From the NCBI GenBank assembly GCA_964425695.1, contig CAYRNF010000003.1, forward strand, positions 220,059 through 284,058: a DNA stretch of 64,000 nt, written 5' to 3'. The notes below the pieces were generated by a model that saw nothing but the letters and a program-made list of their open reading frames with translations, was not told the DNA's origin and did no database searches. The stretch's first letter is position 1; each line of letters opens with the position of its first letter. Below are positions 7,966-16,928 of this stretch, one piece after another. The DNA comes from JAKPBU01 sp964425695. Lineage in GTDB: Bacteria > Pseudomonadota > Gammaproteobacteria > Xanthomonadales > Xanthomonadaceae. The position numbers were made by a program, and so were the translations under genes.

Positions 7966-8607
7966 CTACACCAGCTGCAACTCGAACGCCTTGAGCACCG
8001 CACGGGTGCGATCGCGCACGCCGAGCTTGCTCAGGATGTTCGAGACGTGGTTCTTGATCGTGCCTTCGGCCACGCCCAGCGAGTTGGCGATTTCCTTGTT
8101 GGAAAAGCCGCCCGCCATCAGCCGCAGGATCTCGGTTTCGCGATCGGTGAGCGGATCGGGCCGGTCCAGGCTGACGAAGTCGTTGCGCATGTGCTCCAGG
8201 CCGGACAGCAGGCGCTGGGTGACGGCCGGCTGCACCAGCGAGCCGCCCGCGGCCACGGTCTGGATCGCCCCCACCAGCTGGTCCAGCGACACGTCCTTCA
8301 GCAGGTAGCCCTTGGCCCCCGCCTTCAGGCCGGCCAGCACCAGCTGGTCGTCGTCGAAGGTGGTCAGGATGATCGTGGGCGGCAGCTGCCCGGTGCGCGA
8401 CAGCGCCTGGAGCGCTTCCAGGCCCGACATCACCGGCATGCGCATGTCCATCAGCACCACGTCGGGCGCAAGCTGCGGGATCAACTCCACGGCCTGACGG
8501 CCGTCGGAGGCCTCGCCCACCACCTCGATGTCGTCGGCCAGTCCCAGCAGGGAGCGCACGCCCTGCCGCACAAGGGTCTGGTCGTCGACCAGGGCTACGC
8601 GAATCAT
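7966..8607 (-). CDS. NarL/FixJ-type response regulator
   Basis: A 213-residue response regulator. The receiver domain (1-120) has the acidic pair at Asp8-Asp9, phospho-acceptor Asp54 in DVVLMDMRMP and a lysine in KGYLLKD. A LuxR-type helix-turn-helix (about 146-210) shows LTDRETEILRLMAGGFSNKE and IKNHVSNILSKLGV. It is the output partner of the kinase upstream, whose stop overlaps this ATG by four bases. The target genes are unknown; the adjacent SRPBCC gene is one candidate by position. Confidence 0.93.
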   Translation of the reverse strand: MIRVALVDDQTLVRQGVRSLLGLADDIEVVGEASDGRQAVELIPQLAPDVVLMDMRMPVMSGLEALQALSRTGQLPPTIILTTFDDDQLVLAGLKAGAKGYLLKDVSLDQLVGAIQTVAAGGSLVQPAVTQRLLSGLEHMRNDFVSLDRPDPLTDRETEILRLMAGGFSNKEIANSLGVAEGTIKNHVSNILSKLGVRDRTRAVLKAFELQLV

Positions 8608-9899
8608 GTCGCCTCCGTTTGCATGGGAATGGCGCCCTGCCGGGGACGCGTGGGCACGCCGGGATCGCGTGAAGCGGGGTCCGGCGCGGTGGCGATCCCG
8701 GCCCCCGCCTGGAGCAGGCGCGCGGCCGCGCCCGCCCCGCCCAGCGGCAGCCTGATGTCCAGCGCGAAGCCGGCGCCGGGGGCGGTTTCCAGCCGGACTT
8801 CCCCGCCGTACAGGGCGAGCCGCTCGCGCAGCCCGCGCAGGCCGTTGCCGGCCGACACCTGCTCGCTGCCCTGGCCGTCGTCGGATGCGCGCAACCGGAC
8901 CTCGCCGCCTGCCACCGCGAAATCCAGCTGCAGCGTGCTGGCCCGGGCGTGGCGCACGGCATTGGTGATGATTTCCTGCGTGCAGCGCAGCAGCACGTGG
9001 GCGCGTTCCGGGTCGTCCAGCAGGAACGGGCTGGGCATGGTGATGACGACCTGCAGCCCCGGTACGTTTTCCGCCAGCGGCGACAGCGACGCCCGCATGT
9101 CGATCGCGCCTTCCGCGCGCAGCTGGCTGACGGCTTCACGCACGTCGCTCAGCAGCAGGCGCGCCAGGGTGTGGGCCTGCGAGACGTGCTCCTGCGCCTT
9201 GCCCTGGGCCAGGTGGCCGGCGACCTCGAGGTTCAGGCTCAGCGCGGTGAGGTGGTGGCCGAGCAGGTCGTGCAGTTCGCGCGAGATGCGGGTGCGCTCG
9301 TTGACGCGGGCGCTTTCGGCCAGCAGGGCGCGGGTGGCGCGCAGCTCCGCATTCAGGCGGCGCTGGTCGTCGCGGGCCTGCGCCTGCTGCCGCGCGACCA
9401 GGCTGGTGACGAAAATGAATGCGCAGAAGCCGCCCTGCAGCAGCGACTGCAGGATCGCCTCGGTCCAGCCGTACCCCTGACCCAGCACGTATACCGGCGC
9501 CACCAGGAACTGGCTCAGCACCATCCAGCTGGCCGCCACCCACACCGGCAGCAGCCAGGGCAGGACGCACGCCACCACCATCAGCAGGATGCTGCCCATG
9601 CCGCTGAGGCTGTAGAAGCTGATCGCGATGGCCGACCCGGTCAGGACCAGCAGCAGGGCGTAATCGGCGGCGCGCGCGCGGCGCCCGTCCATGAGCCGGG
9701 TCAGCCACAGGTAGTCCAGGCCGAACACCGCGTAGGCGATCCAGCCATGCCAGGACATGTCCGGCGGCAGCGTGGGATCGTCCGCGCCGCCAGCGAACAG
9801 CGCGGCGTACACCAGCGGCACGCCCACCAGGGCCCAGGTGAACAGGCCGGCGTAGCGCAGCAGTCGGGTGTGGCTCAGGCGGCCAAGCATGCGTGGCAT
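8604..9899 (-). CDS. DesK/NarX-type sensor histidine kinase
   Basis: A 431-residue membrane kinase. About five or six hydrophobic segments (residues 15-170) are followed by a coiled linker. A HisKA_3 dimerisation helix contains His210 in ERTRISRELHDLLGHHLTAL, and an HATPase_c domain follows (TQEIITNAVRHARA as N box, DDGQG as G1, GNGLRGLRERL as G2). The sensor region has short loops, as in kinases that sense the membrane itself. The start is ATG 9899; an in-frame ATG at 9941 would add 14 residues. The C-terminal 45 residues after the ATPase fold are low in complexity. It overlaps its response regulator. Confidence 0.92.
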   Translation of the reverse strand: MPRMLGRLSHTRLLRYAGLFTWALVGVPLVYAALFAGGADDPTLPPDMSWHGWIAYAVFGLDYLWLTRLMDGRRARAADYALLLVLTGSAIAISFYSLSGMGSILLMVVACVLPWLLPVWVAASWMVLSQFLVAPVYVLGQGYGWTEAILQSLLQGGFCAFIFVTSLVARQQAQARDDQRRLNAELRATRALLAESARVNERTRISRELHDLLGHHLTALSLNLEVAGHLAQGKAQEHVSQAHTLARLLLSDVREAVSQLRAEGAIDMRASLSPLAENVPGLQVVITMPSPFLLDDPERAHVLLRCTQEIITNAVRHARASTLQLDFAVAGGEVRLRASDDGQGSEQVSAGNGLRGLRERLALYGGEVRLETAPGAGFALDIRLPLGGAGAAARLLQAGAGIATAPDPASRDPGVPTRPRQGAIPMQTEAT

Positions 9900-10031
9900 C
9901 TTAGGCGCATCGCCGCTCCGCCGCCGTGCATCGGAAGTCATGCGGAGCGCCGGTCGCCCGGGTTCGCGTCGCGTGCGATAATCCCGCCTGCTGCGGCGCG
10001 GGCCGGAGTAAGCCGAACGGAGTTGCGAAGA

Positions 10032-10649
10032 ATGTCGATCGCCATCCGCGACGTGCGCGAGCACGAGCTGGATTCCGTCCTTGCCCTGAACAACGCCGCC
10101 GGACCCGCCATCCTTCCGCTCGATGCGGCCCGCCTGCACCGCTTCTTCGACACCGCCGCCTACTTCCGCGTCGCCGAACGCGGCGGCACGATCGCCGGGT
10201 TCCTGGTGGGCTTCGGCGCGGATCAGTCGCACGACAGCCAGAACTTCGCCTGGTTCCGCGACCGGCAGCCCGACTTCTTCTACATCGACCGCATCGTCGT
10301 GGCCAGCCGTCGCCGCGGCGGCGGCGTGGGCCGCGCGCTCTACGCCGACGTGCAGAGCTACGCCGAGCTGCGCCACCCGCAGCTGGCGTGCGAGGTGTTC
10401 CTGGGCATCCACGACGACCAGGCGGCCGATCCGGCCCTGCTGTTCCACGGCAGCTTCGGTTTCCGCGAGGTCGGGCAGAACGTGATGCGCGGCGCGGGCG
10501 CCGAAGGCATCCGCGCCTCGATGCTGATGAAGGAGATGTGCAGCTACCCCTGGGTGCGCGACACCTACGGCCATGCGCTTCCTCCCGAGCCCTGGCTGGC
10601 TTCGCGGCGCGTGGCCGACGCGGTTCCCCAGCGGCAGACCGGCACATGA
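10032..10649 (+). CDS. GNAT family N-acetyltransferase
   Basis: A 205-residue GNAT-fold protein. The N-terminal strand and helix (IAIRDVREHELDSVLALNNAA) lead to a substrate region. The acetyl-CoA pyrophosphate-binding loop is RIVVASRRRGGGVGRALYAD (about 87-106), with a late motif around FLGIHDDQ and GSFGFREVG. The acceptor is unknown. It starts at ATG 10032 behind a GGAG at about 10019. Its stop overlaps the minC start (ATGA at 10646), so it leads the min operon here. Nothing shows a role in cell division. Confidence 0.88.
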   Translation: MSIAIRDVREHELDSVLALNNAAGPAILPLDAARLHRFFDTAAYFRVAERGGTIAGFLVGFGADQSHDSQNFAWFRDRQPDFFYIDRIVVASRRRGGGVGRALYADVQSYAELRHPQLACEVFLGIHDDQAADPALLFHGSFGFREVGQNVMRGAGAEGIRASMLMKEMCSYPWVRDTYGHALPPEPWLASRRVADAVPQRQTGT

Positions 10650-11482
10650 GCGCCAACGCCGCTGCCCTGCCCGACTACGAACAGGCGGGCGAACTCAAGA
10701 TCGGCCAGGTCGGCATCGCCAACCTGCGCGTGCGCACGCTCGATGTCGCCAGGCTGGCGCGGGAAATGCGCGAACGCGTGTCGCGCGCGCCCAAGCTGTT
10801 CGCGCGCGCCGCGGTGGTGGTGGACTTCGGTGGCCTGGCGCAGACGCCCGACGTGGCCACCGCGCGCGCGCTGGTCGACGCGCTGCGCGAGGCCGGCGTG
10901 ATTCCGGTGGCCCTGGCCTACGGCACCACCGAGAACGAGCAGCTGGCCGTCGCCTTGGGGCTGCCGCTGCTCGCCAAGTTCCGCGCGCAGTACGAGTCCG
11001 CGACCACGGGCGGCCGCGCCGAGGCGGACGTGGCAGCGGCTTCGGCCGCGGACGCCTCCCGGCAGCCCGCCACCGCCCGCACGATGCCCGCGGCGGAAGC
11101 GGCCCCTGCGAAAGCGGCCAAGCCCGCCGCCAGCGGGGCGCCCGGCCTCATGCAGACCACGCCGGTGCGCTCCGGGCAGCAGGTCTACGCGGAGAATCGC
11201 GACCTGACCGTGCTGACCGCGGTGGGCGCCGGCGCGGAAGTCATCGCCGACGGCTCCATCCATATCTACGGCGCGCTGCGCGGGCGCGCGCTCGCCGGGG
11301 CGCAGGGCAACACCGCGGCACGCATTTTCTGCCGCGAGTTCCACGCCGAACTGGTCGCGGTGGCCGGGCACTACAAGGTGCTCGAGGACATCCCCCGGGA
11401 CCTGCGCGGCAAGCCGGTACAGGTCTGGCTGGACGCGTCGAAGGAAGGCGCCGAAGAACTGAAGATGGCGGTACTGGAGTAG
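10646..11482 (+). CDS. minC: Septum site-determining protein MinC
   Basis: A 278-residue MinC, the FtsZ-polymerisation inhibitor delivered to the membrane by MinD. The N-terminal domain (about 1-110) binds FtsZ. An Ala/Pro-rich linker (115-160) precedes the C-terminal right-handed beta-helix domain, recognised by PVRSGQQVYAENRDLTVL, AEVIADGSIHIYGALRGRA and AARIFCREFHAELVAVAG. The linker is longer than in E. coli (231 residues in total). The start overlaps the GNAT stop, and minD follows after 109 bases. Confidence 0.96.
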   Translation: MSANAAALPDYEQAGELKIGQVGIANLRVRTLDVARLAREMRERVSRAPKLFARAAVVVDFGGLAQTPDVATARALVDALREAGVIPVALAYGTTENEQLAVALGLPLLAKFRAQYESATTGGRAEADVAAASAADASRQPATARTMPAAEAAPAKAAKPAASGAPGLMQTTPVRSGQQVYAENRDLTVLTAVGAGAEVIADGSIHIYGALRGRALAGAQGNTAARIFCREFHAELVAVAGHYKVLEDIPRDLRGKPVQVWLDASKEGAEELKMAVLE

Positions 11483-11591
11483 AGCCGGATTGGCGAGCGG
11501 CGGTGCCTGATTCGCAAGCGCGACTCACGGCAACCGGTCGGCGCAGCGGCTTCTGCGAATCACCTCACGCATCACGAACCACGGAAATCAA

Positions 11592-12401
11592 ATGGCCGAA
11601 ATCATCGTAGTCACCTCGGGCAAGGGCGGCGTGGGCAAGACCACGACCAGCGCCAGCATCGCCTCGGGCCTGGCCCGCCGCGGCAAGAAGGTCGCGGTCA
11701 TCGACTTCGACGTAGGCCTGCGCAACCTGGACCTGATCATGGGCTGCGAGCGGCGCGTGGTGTACGACTTCGTCAACGTGATCCACGGCGAGGCCGGGCT
11801 GAAGCAGGCCCTGATCAAGGACAAGCGTTTCGACAACCTCTACGTGCTGGCCGCATCGCAGACCCGCGACAAGGATGCGCTGACCACCGAGGGCGTGGAG
11901 AAGGTGCTCAAGGACCTGGCCGACGACGGCTTCGACTACATCGTGTGCGACTCGCCCGCCGGCATCGAGAAGGGCGCGTTCCTGGCCATGTACTTCGCCG
12001 ACCAGGCGGTGGTGGTGGTCAATCCGGAAGTCTCCTCGGTGCGCGACTCGGACCGCATCCTGGGCCTGCTGGCCAGCAAGACCCGGCGCGCCGAAGCCGG
12101 CGAGCGCGTCAAGGAGCACCTGCTGCTGACCCGCTACAGCCCCAACCGCGTAGAAACCGGCGAAATGCTGAGCGTGAAGGACGTGGAAGAGGTGCTGGGG
12201 CTCAAGACGGTGGGCGTGATCCCCGAATCGCCCGACGTGCTGAACGCTTCGAACAAGGGTGAGCCGGTGATCCTGGACATGGAATCGGCCGCCGGCCAGG
12301 CCTACGACGACGCCGTGGCGAGGCTGATGGGCGAAGACCGCCCGATGCGGTTCACCACTCCGGAGAAGAAGGGCTTCTTCAGCAAGCTCTTCGGAGGTTG
12401 A
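11592..12401 (+). CDS. minD: Septum site-determining protein MinD
   Basis: A 269-residue ATPase of the ParA/MinD family. The deviant Walker A motif SGKGGVGKTTT lies at about residues 9-19, with switch regions around DFDVGLRNLDLIMG and CDSPAGIEKGA. The C-terminus KKGFFSKLFGG is the amphipathic membrane-targeting helix. MinD recruits MinC to the poles and oscillates with MinE, which restricts Z-ring formation to midcell. minE begins three bases after the stop. Confidence 0.98.
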   Translation: MAEIIVVTSGKGGVGKTTTSASIASGLARRGKKVAVIDFDVGLRNLDLIMGCERRVVYDFVNVIHGEAGLKQALIKDKRFDNLYVLAASQTRDKDALTTEGVEKVLKDLADDGFDYIVCDSPAGIEKGAFLAMYFADQAVVVVNPEVSSVRDSDRILGLLASKTRRAEAGERVKEHLLLTRYSPNRVETGEMLSVKDVEEVLGLKTVGVIPESPDVLNASNKGEPVILDMESAAGQAYDDAVARLMGEDRPMRFTTPEKKGFFSKLFGG

Positions 12402-12404
12402 TCC

Positions 12405-12668
12405 ATGGGCCTGTTCGATTTCCTGAAGACCAAGAAGAACACCGCGTCCATCGCCAAGGACCGGCTGCGCATCATCATCGCGCAGGAGCGCAGCACGCTG
12501 GGCGCGCGCGACTGGCTGCCGCTGATGCAGCGCGAACTGCTGGAAGTGATCCGCAAGTACGTCAGCGTGGACGCCGATGCGGTGAAGGTGGACGTGGTCA
12601 AGGACGGCGAACACGACATCCTGGACATCTCCGTGGCGCTGCCTGACGAACGCGCCAGCGCCGCCTGA
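12405..12668 (+). CDS. minE: Cell division topological specificity factor MinE
   Basis: An 87-residue MinE, the activator of MinD ATPase that drives pole-to-pole oscillation. The N-terminal FDFLKTKKNTASIAKDRL covers the membrane- and MinD-binding region. The C-terminal topological domain contains RELLEVIRKYVSVD and the beta strand VKVDVVKDGEHDILDISV. Length and position match the conserved minCDE arrangement. Confidence 0.98.
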   Translation: MGLFDFLKTKKNTASIAKDRLRIIIAQERSTLGARDWLPLMQRELLEVIRKYVSVDADAVKVDVVKDGEHDILDISVALPDERASAA

Positions 12669-12683
12669 GGCTTCCCTTTGCAG

Positions 12684-12701
12684 GTGCGGCTCCGGCCGCA
12701 C
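12684..12701 (+). terminator. Hairpin after minE
   Basis: GTGCGGC and GCCGCAC flank the loop TCCG, 16 bases after the minE stop, followed by GCTTTCGTT. It could be a modest intrinsic terminator. The next gene starts at 12722 on the same strand, so read-through is possible. Confidence 0.4.
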
Positions 12702-12721
12702 GCTTTCGTTCGATCTTCCGC

Positions 12722-13291
12722 ATGCATGCGCACCCCGCCGCGGCTGAGGCCGCCCCTGCACAACCCGCGCAAGCGGACGTGCTGCGCGTGCGCGACATCG
12801 CCTTGGCCTACGCCGCCGCCCTGCTGGCGCGCTATGGCCTGCGGCTGGAAACGGTCAGCGCCGGCCTTCCGATTCCGGGCAGCTACTGGGGCGAGGACGA
12901 GGCCGGGCTGATCGGCTGCACGGTGCATGTGCGCGACGACACCCCCGTGCACTCGCTGCTGCACGAGGCCTGCCACCTCATCGTGCTGCCGCCGGAGCGC
13001 CGCGACGCGGTGCATACCGACGCGACCGATTCGGTGGAAGAAGAGGACGCGGTCTGCGTGTTGCAGGCCCTGCTCGCCGACGAGCTGCCGGGCGTCGGCC
13101 GCGACCGGCTGCTCCGCGACATGGACGCGTGGGGCTACAGCTTCCGGCTGGGCAGCGCGCGGGCGTATGTCGAGAACGACGCCGAGGATGCCTGGTGCTG
13201 GCTGCTGGCGCACGGACTGGTGGACGCGCAGCGCCGGCTGCGCATGCCCGCAGCGAACGCGGCCCGGCCGCACGCCCCGCGCGCCGCGTAG
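12722..13291 (+). CDS. Uncharacterised protein with HEXXH (zincin-like) motif
   Basis: A 189-residue protein I cannot assign to a named family. Residues 1-20 are Ala/Pro-rich. The centre has VHSLLHEACHLIVLPPERR, where HEACH is a perfect HEXXH zinc-binding motif. An acidic helix (TDSVEEEDAVCVLQALLADE) follows and could supply a third ligand. A tryptophan-rich segment (EDAWCWLLAHGL) lies near the end. There is no signal peptide, so it should be cytoplasmic. It sits 53 bases after minE behind a weak hairpin. Metal-dependent hydrolase activity is a guess from the motif. Confidence 0.75.
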   Translation: MHAHPAAAEAAPAQPAQADVLRVRDIALAYAAALLARYGLRLETVSAGLPIPGSYWGEDEAGLIGCTVHVRDDTPVHSLLHEACHLIVLPPERRDAVHTDATDSVEEEDAVCVLQALLADELPGVGRDRLLRDMDAWGYSFRLGSARAYVENDAEDAWCWLLAHGLVDAQRRLRMPAANAARPHAPRAA

Positions 13292-13502
13292 CCGGCGACC
13301 GCATCACCGCGCAACCGCGAGTCGGCAGCCGCGAACCCGTGCCAGCGCCATGCGCGGGCGTACGCGGCCGGCACGGGCGAGCGGCGCACGCGGAGCACCT
13401 TGCGCCGCGGCCGTTCAGGCAGCCTCACGCACTTGCAGCCCTGCCCGGGCCGCCCTAGCCTGCCGGTCCCGCGCATCGCCGCGATGTTCCAGGAACCGCT
13501 CC

Positions 13503-15578
13503 GTGACACCGACACCACGCCTCGCCCTTCTGGCGCTCGCCGTTTCCGCAAGCATCCTGTCGCTCGGCGCTTGCAAGCGCACGCCTTCGCCCGGCGACGC
13601 GCCGGCCACGCCTGCCGGCGGCCCCGCGGCCACCGCGCCCGCCAACGAAACGGCCGACCAGTTCGTGGCCCGCGTCAACGCGGAATACAAGGCGATGTTC
13701 CCGGAACTGACGGCCGCGCAGTGGTTGTCGTCCACCTACATCAACGACGACAGCCAGCTGCTGTCGTCCAAGGCCAACGAACGTTTCCTGTCGCAGCTCA
13801 AGAGCTGGATCGAGCAGTCGCGCAAGTTCGAAGGCCAGCAGATGTCGCCCGAATCGGCGCGCGCGATCATGCTGCTCAAGCTCAGCACCGCGCTGCCGCC
13901 GCCGAAGGATCCGGCCAAGCTCGCGGAGCTCACCAAGATCGCCGCCAAGATGGAAGGCGACTACGGCTCGGGCGAGTACTGCAAGACCGAGGGCGATGCC
14001 AAGAGCTGCCGCCAGCTGGGTGAGCTGGAAGACGTGCTGCGCAGCAACCGCGATTACGACGCGCAGCTCGACGCATGGGCCGGCTGGCACACCATCAGCA
14101 AGCCGATGCGCAAGGACTACACGCGCTTCGTGGAACTGGTGAACGAAGGCGCGCGCGACCTGGGCTACGCCGACGCCGGCGAGCTGTGGCGCAGCGGCTA
14201 CGACATGACCCCTGCCGAGATCGCGGCCGAAACCGACCGCCTCTGGGGCCAGGTGAAGCCGTTGTACGAGCAGCTGCACTGCTACACGCGCACCCGCCTC
14301 AACGCCAAGTACGGCGACGACCGCGGCCAGGTCGCAGGCGGCCTGCTGCCGGCGCACCTGATGGGCAACATGTGGCAGCAGGACTGGGGCAACCTGTGGG
14401 ACATCCTGCAGCCCTACGAGAACGCAGGCAGCCTGGACATCACCGCCACGCTGGAGCGCCAGTACCGCGAAGGCTATGCCGCGCAGCTGGTCAGCAACAC
14501 CGACCTGCCGTCCGCCGGGCGCAACGAGGAAGCCGAACGCGCCGCGCAGCTGGACATCGCCAAGAAGATGACCCAGCGCGCCGAGGAGTTCTACACCTCG
14601 CTGGGCATGCCAAAGCTGCCGGCGAGCTACTGGGAGAAGACCCAGTTCATCAAGCCCCGCGACCGCGACGTGGTCTGCCACGCCAGCGCGTGGGACATGA
14701 ACATGGAAGGCGACGTGCGCACCAAGATGTGCATCAAGCCCAACGAGGAAGACTTCACCACCATCTACCACGAGCTGGGCCACGTGTATTACTACCTGGC
14801 CTACAACAAGCTGCCGCCGGTGTTCCAGGCCGGCGCGCACGACGGCTTCCACGAGGCCATCGGCGACACCATCGTGCTGGCCATGACGCCCAAGTACCTG
14901 CAGTCCATCGGCCTGGTCGGCGGCCCGGTGGAAACCGCCGCCGAGGGCGACGGCGACAACGAGGCGCTGATCAACTCGCAGATGCGCATGGCCCTGGCCA
15001 AGGTCGCCTTCATGCCGTTCGGCCTGATGATCGACCGCTGGCGCTGGGGCGTGTTCGACGGAACCATCAAGCCGGACCAGTACAACAAGGCGTGGTGGGA
15101 CCTGAAGGCCAAGTACCAGGGCGTGGGCCCGGTGGCCGCGCGCGGCGAGGACTTCTTCGACCCGGGCGCCAAGTACCACGTGCCCGGCAACACGCCGTAC
15201 ACGCGCTACTTCCTGTCGCACGTGCTGCAGTTCCAGTTCTACAAGGCGCTGTGCGACGCGGCCGGCTACAAGGGCCCGCTGTACGAGTGCAGCTTCGCCG
15301 GCAACAAGGCAGCGGGCCAGAAGTTCCAGGCCATGCTCAGCAAGGGCGCCAGCCAGCCCTGGCAGAAGACCATGAGCGAGCTCACCGGCGGCGAGAAGAT
15401 GGACGCCGGCGCAGTGCTGGAGTACTTCGCCCCGCTGCAGAAGTGGCTGGCCGAGCAGAACGCGGGACAGCAGTGTGGATGGAGCGCATCGGCCACCGCG
15501 ACGCCGGCGCCGGCGTCCGGCACGCCGGCGGCAACACCGCCTGCAGCACCGAAACCTGCAGAGCCGGCGAAGGGTTGA
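13503..15578 (+). CDS. M2 family (angiotensin-converting enzyme-like) peptidase, lipoprotein
   Basis: A 691-residue M2 zinc dipeptidyl-carboxypeptidase. The N-terminus carries a lipoprotein signal ending in SLGAC, so it is probably anchored at the periplasmic face of an envelope membrane. The catalytic motif HELGH is at residues 423-427, with a third zinc ligand expected at Glu451 (HEAIGDT). Two-thirds of the chain is the typical all-helical M2 fold. The C-terminal 30 residues are Ala/Pro/Thr-rich. The start is GTG 13503 with AGGA about 8 bases upstream; the longer upstream frame has no initiation signal. ACE-like peptidases of this type are common in Xanthomonadaceae; the physiological peptide is unknown. 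Confidence 0.93.
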   Translation: MTPTPRLALLALAVSASILSLGACKRTPSPGDAPATPAGGPAATAPANETADQFVARVNAEYKAMFPELTAAQWLSSTYINDDSQLLSSKANERFLSQLKSWIEQSRKFEGQQMSPESARAIMLLKLSTALPPPKDPAKLAELTKIAAKMEGDYGSGEYCKTEGDAKSCRQLGELEDVLRSNRDYDAQLDAWAGWHTISKPMRKDYTRFVELVNEGARDLGYADAGELWRSGYDMTPAEIAAETDRLWGQVKPLYEQLHCYTRTRLNAKYGDDRGQVAGGLLPAHLMGNMWQQDWGNLWDILQPYENAGSLDITATLERQYREGYAAQLVSNTDLPSAGRNEEAERAAQLDIAKKMTQRAEEFYTSLGMPKLPASYWEKTQFIKPRDRDVVCHASAWDMNMEGDVRTKMCIKPNEEDFTTIYHELGHVYYYLAYNKLPPVFQAGAHDGFHEAIGDTIVLAMTPKYLQSIGLVGGPVETAAEGDGDNEALINSQMRMALAKVAFMPFGLMIDRWRWGVFDGTIKPDQYNKAWWDLKAKYQGVGPVAARGEDFFDPGAKYHVPGNTPYTRYFLSHVLQFQFYKALCDAAGYKGPLYECSFAGNKAAGQKFQAMLSKGASQPWQKTMSELTGGEKMDAGAVLEYFAPLQKWLAEQNAGQQCGWSASATATPAPASGTPAATPPAAPKPAEPAKG

Positions 15579-15601
15579 TCCTTCGCACAAGCAAGCAGCA
15601 C

Positions 15602-15625
15602 GAAGGCCGGCGCAAGCCGGCCTTC
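15602..15625 (+). terminator. Intrinsic terminator-like hairpin after the M2 peptidase
   Basis: A perfect 10-bp stem (GAAGGCCGGC with its complement) closes a GCAA loop 23 bases beyond the peptidase stop. Only a short T-containing tail follows (GTCATT). It also lies before the converging transporter gene. Confidence 0.65.
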
Positions 15626-15680
15626 GTCATTGGAGCCGGCTTCACCGCCGTGACGGCGAATGAATCACCTTCGCTCCCCC

Positions 15681-16928
15681 TTACATCTCATCCAGTGGCT
15701 CCAGCCCCGCCGGCCGGTCCGCACACCGCGGCTCACGTTTCTCCACCGACCGCTCCCACCGCCAGAACAGCCAGCCCAGCAACGTGAAGCAGGCCGCGCC
15801 GATCGCCAGATGGATGCCGCGATGGCTCAGCAGCGGCGACAGCACGCCGGCGACGATGGCGTTGGACACCAGGCTGGTGAAGGCCTGCAGCGAGGACGCG
15901 CTGCCGCGCTGGCGCGGATACATGTCCAGGATGGCGAGGGTCAGGATGGGAAACACCAGCGCGATGCCGAACGCGTTGAGGCTCATCGGCAGCACCGCCC
16001 ACGGAATCGAAGGCACCGGCACCAACAGGTTGTAGCCAAGGTTGAGCAGCACCGCCGCGCCACAGCAGGCAAAGCCGATATTGGCCAGGCGTGCGCCGCC
16101 GATCCTGCCCGCGGCGCGGCCGGACACGAATGCGCCCAGCATCATCCCGCCGATCATGGGAATGAAGAACCAGCCGAACTGGCGTTCGTTGAGGCCCATC
16201 AGATCCACCACGAACGCCGGTGCCGACGCGATGTACAGAAACAGCGCGCCGAAGTTGAACGCGCCCGCCGCCGCGAGCCGCTGGAAGCGATGGTTGGCGA
16301 AGATGCCCCAGTAGCCGCGCAGCAGCGGCTTCGCCTGCAATGGAAGGCGCGCGCTGTGCGGATGTGTTTCCGGCAGCGCCACCCACGTGGCGACGATTAG
16401 CACCACCGAGAAGGCCACCAGGAACCAGAAGATCGCGGGCCACCGGTCCCAGCCCAGGATCCAGCCGCCGATGATCGGCGCGATGGCCGGCGCGATGCCG
16501 AAGACCATCGACACCTGGCTCATCAGCCGCTGCGCATCGTCGCCGTGCAGCACGTCGCGGATCACCGCGCGGCCCACGATCAGCCCGACGCCCGCGCTCA
16601 GCCCCTGCAGCACGCGGAACGCCAGCAGCATCGGCAGCGACGTGGCCAGCGCGCAGCCCACCGATGCCAGCGCGAACACCACCAGCCCCGCCAGGATCAC
16701 GCGCTTGCGCCCGATCGCATCCGACAGCGGCCCGTGCACCAGGCTCATCGCCGCATACGCCAGCAGATAGGCGCTGATGGTCTGCTGCATCGCCACCTTG
16801 TCCGCACCGAACTGCGCGCCGATCTGCGGGAAAGCCGGGAAGATGGTGTCGATGGAGAACGGGCCGAACATCGCCAGCCCGCCCAGCAGCAGGGCGAGGC
16901 GGCGGGTGGAAGGCGTCGCTGCGGTCAC
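15681..16928 (-). CDS. Bcr/CflA-type multidrug MFS transporter
   Basis: A 415-residue major facilitator with 12 hydrophobic segments. It shows the drug:H+ antiporter-1 features: TIFPAFPQIG after helix 1, the motif-A loop GPLSDAIGRKRVILAG between helices 2 and 3, and the helix-4 arginine in LAFRVLQGLSAGVG. Bcr/CflA proteins export bicyclomycin, chloramphenicol and related compounds; the substrate here is not determined. I chose GTG 16928 because it overlaps the upstream VOC stop (GTGA) and the protein then begins TAATPSTRRLALLLGG, directly before helix 1. The upstream extension of the frame is out of character. Confidence 0.9.
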   Translation of the reverse strand: MTAATPSTRRLALLLGGLAMFGPFSIDTIFPAFPQIGAQFGADKVAMQQTISAYLLAYAAMSLVHGPLSDAIGRKRVILAGLVVFALASVGCALATSLPMLLAFRVLQGLSAGVGLIVGRAVIRDVLHGDDAQRLMSQVSMVFGIAPAIAPIIGGWILGWDRWPAIFWFLVAFSVVLIVATWVALPETHPHSARLPLQAKPLLRGYWGIFANHRFQRLAAAGAFNFGALFLYIASAPAFVVDLMGLNERQFGWFFIPMIGGMMLGAFVSGRAAGRIGGARLANIGFACCGAAVLLNLGYNLLVPVPSIPWAVLPMSLNAFGIALVFPILTLAILDMYPRQRGSASSLQAFTSLVSNAIVAGVLSPLLSHRGIHLAIGAACFTLLGWLFWRWERSVEKREPRCADRPAGLEPLDEM

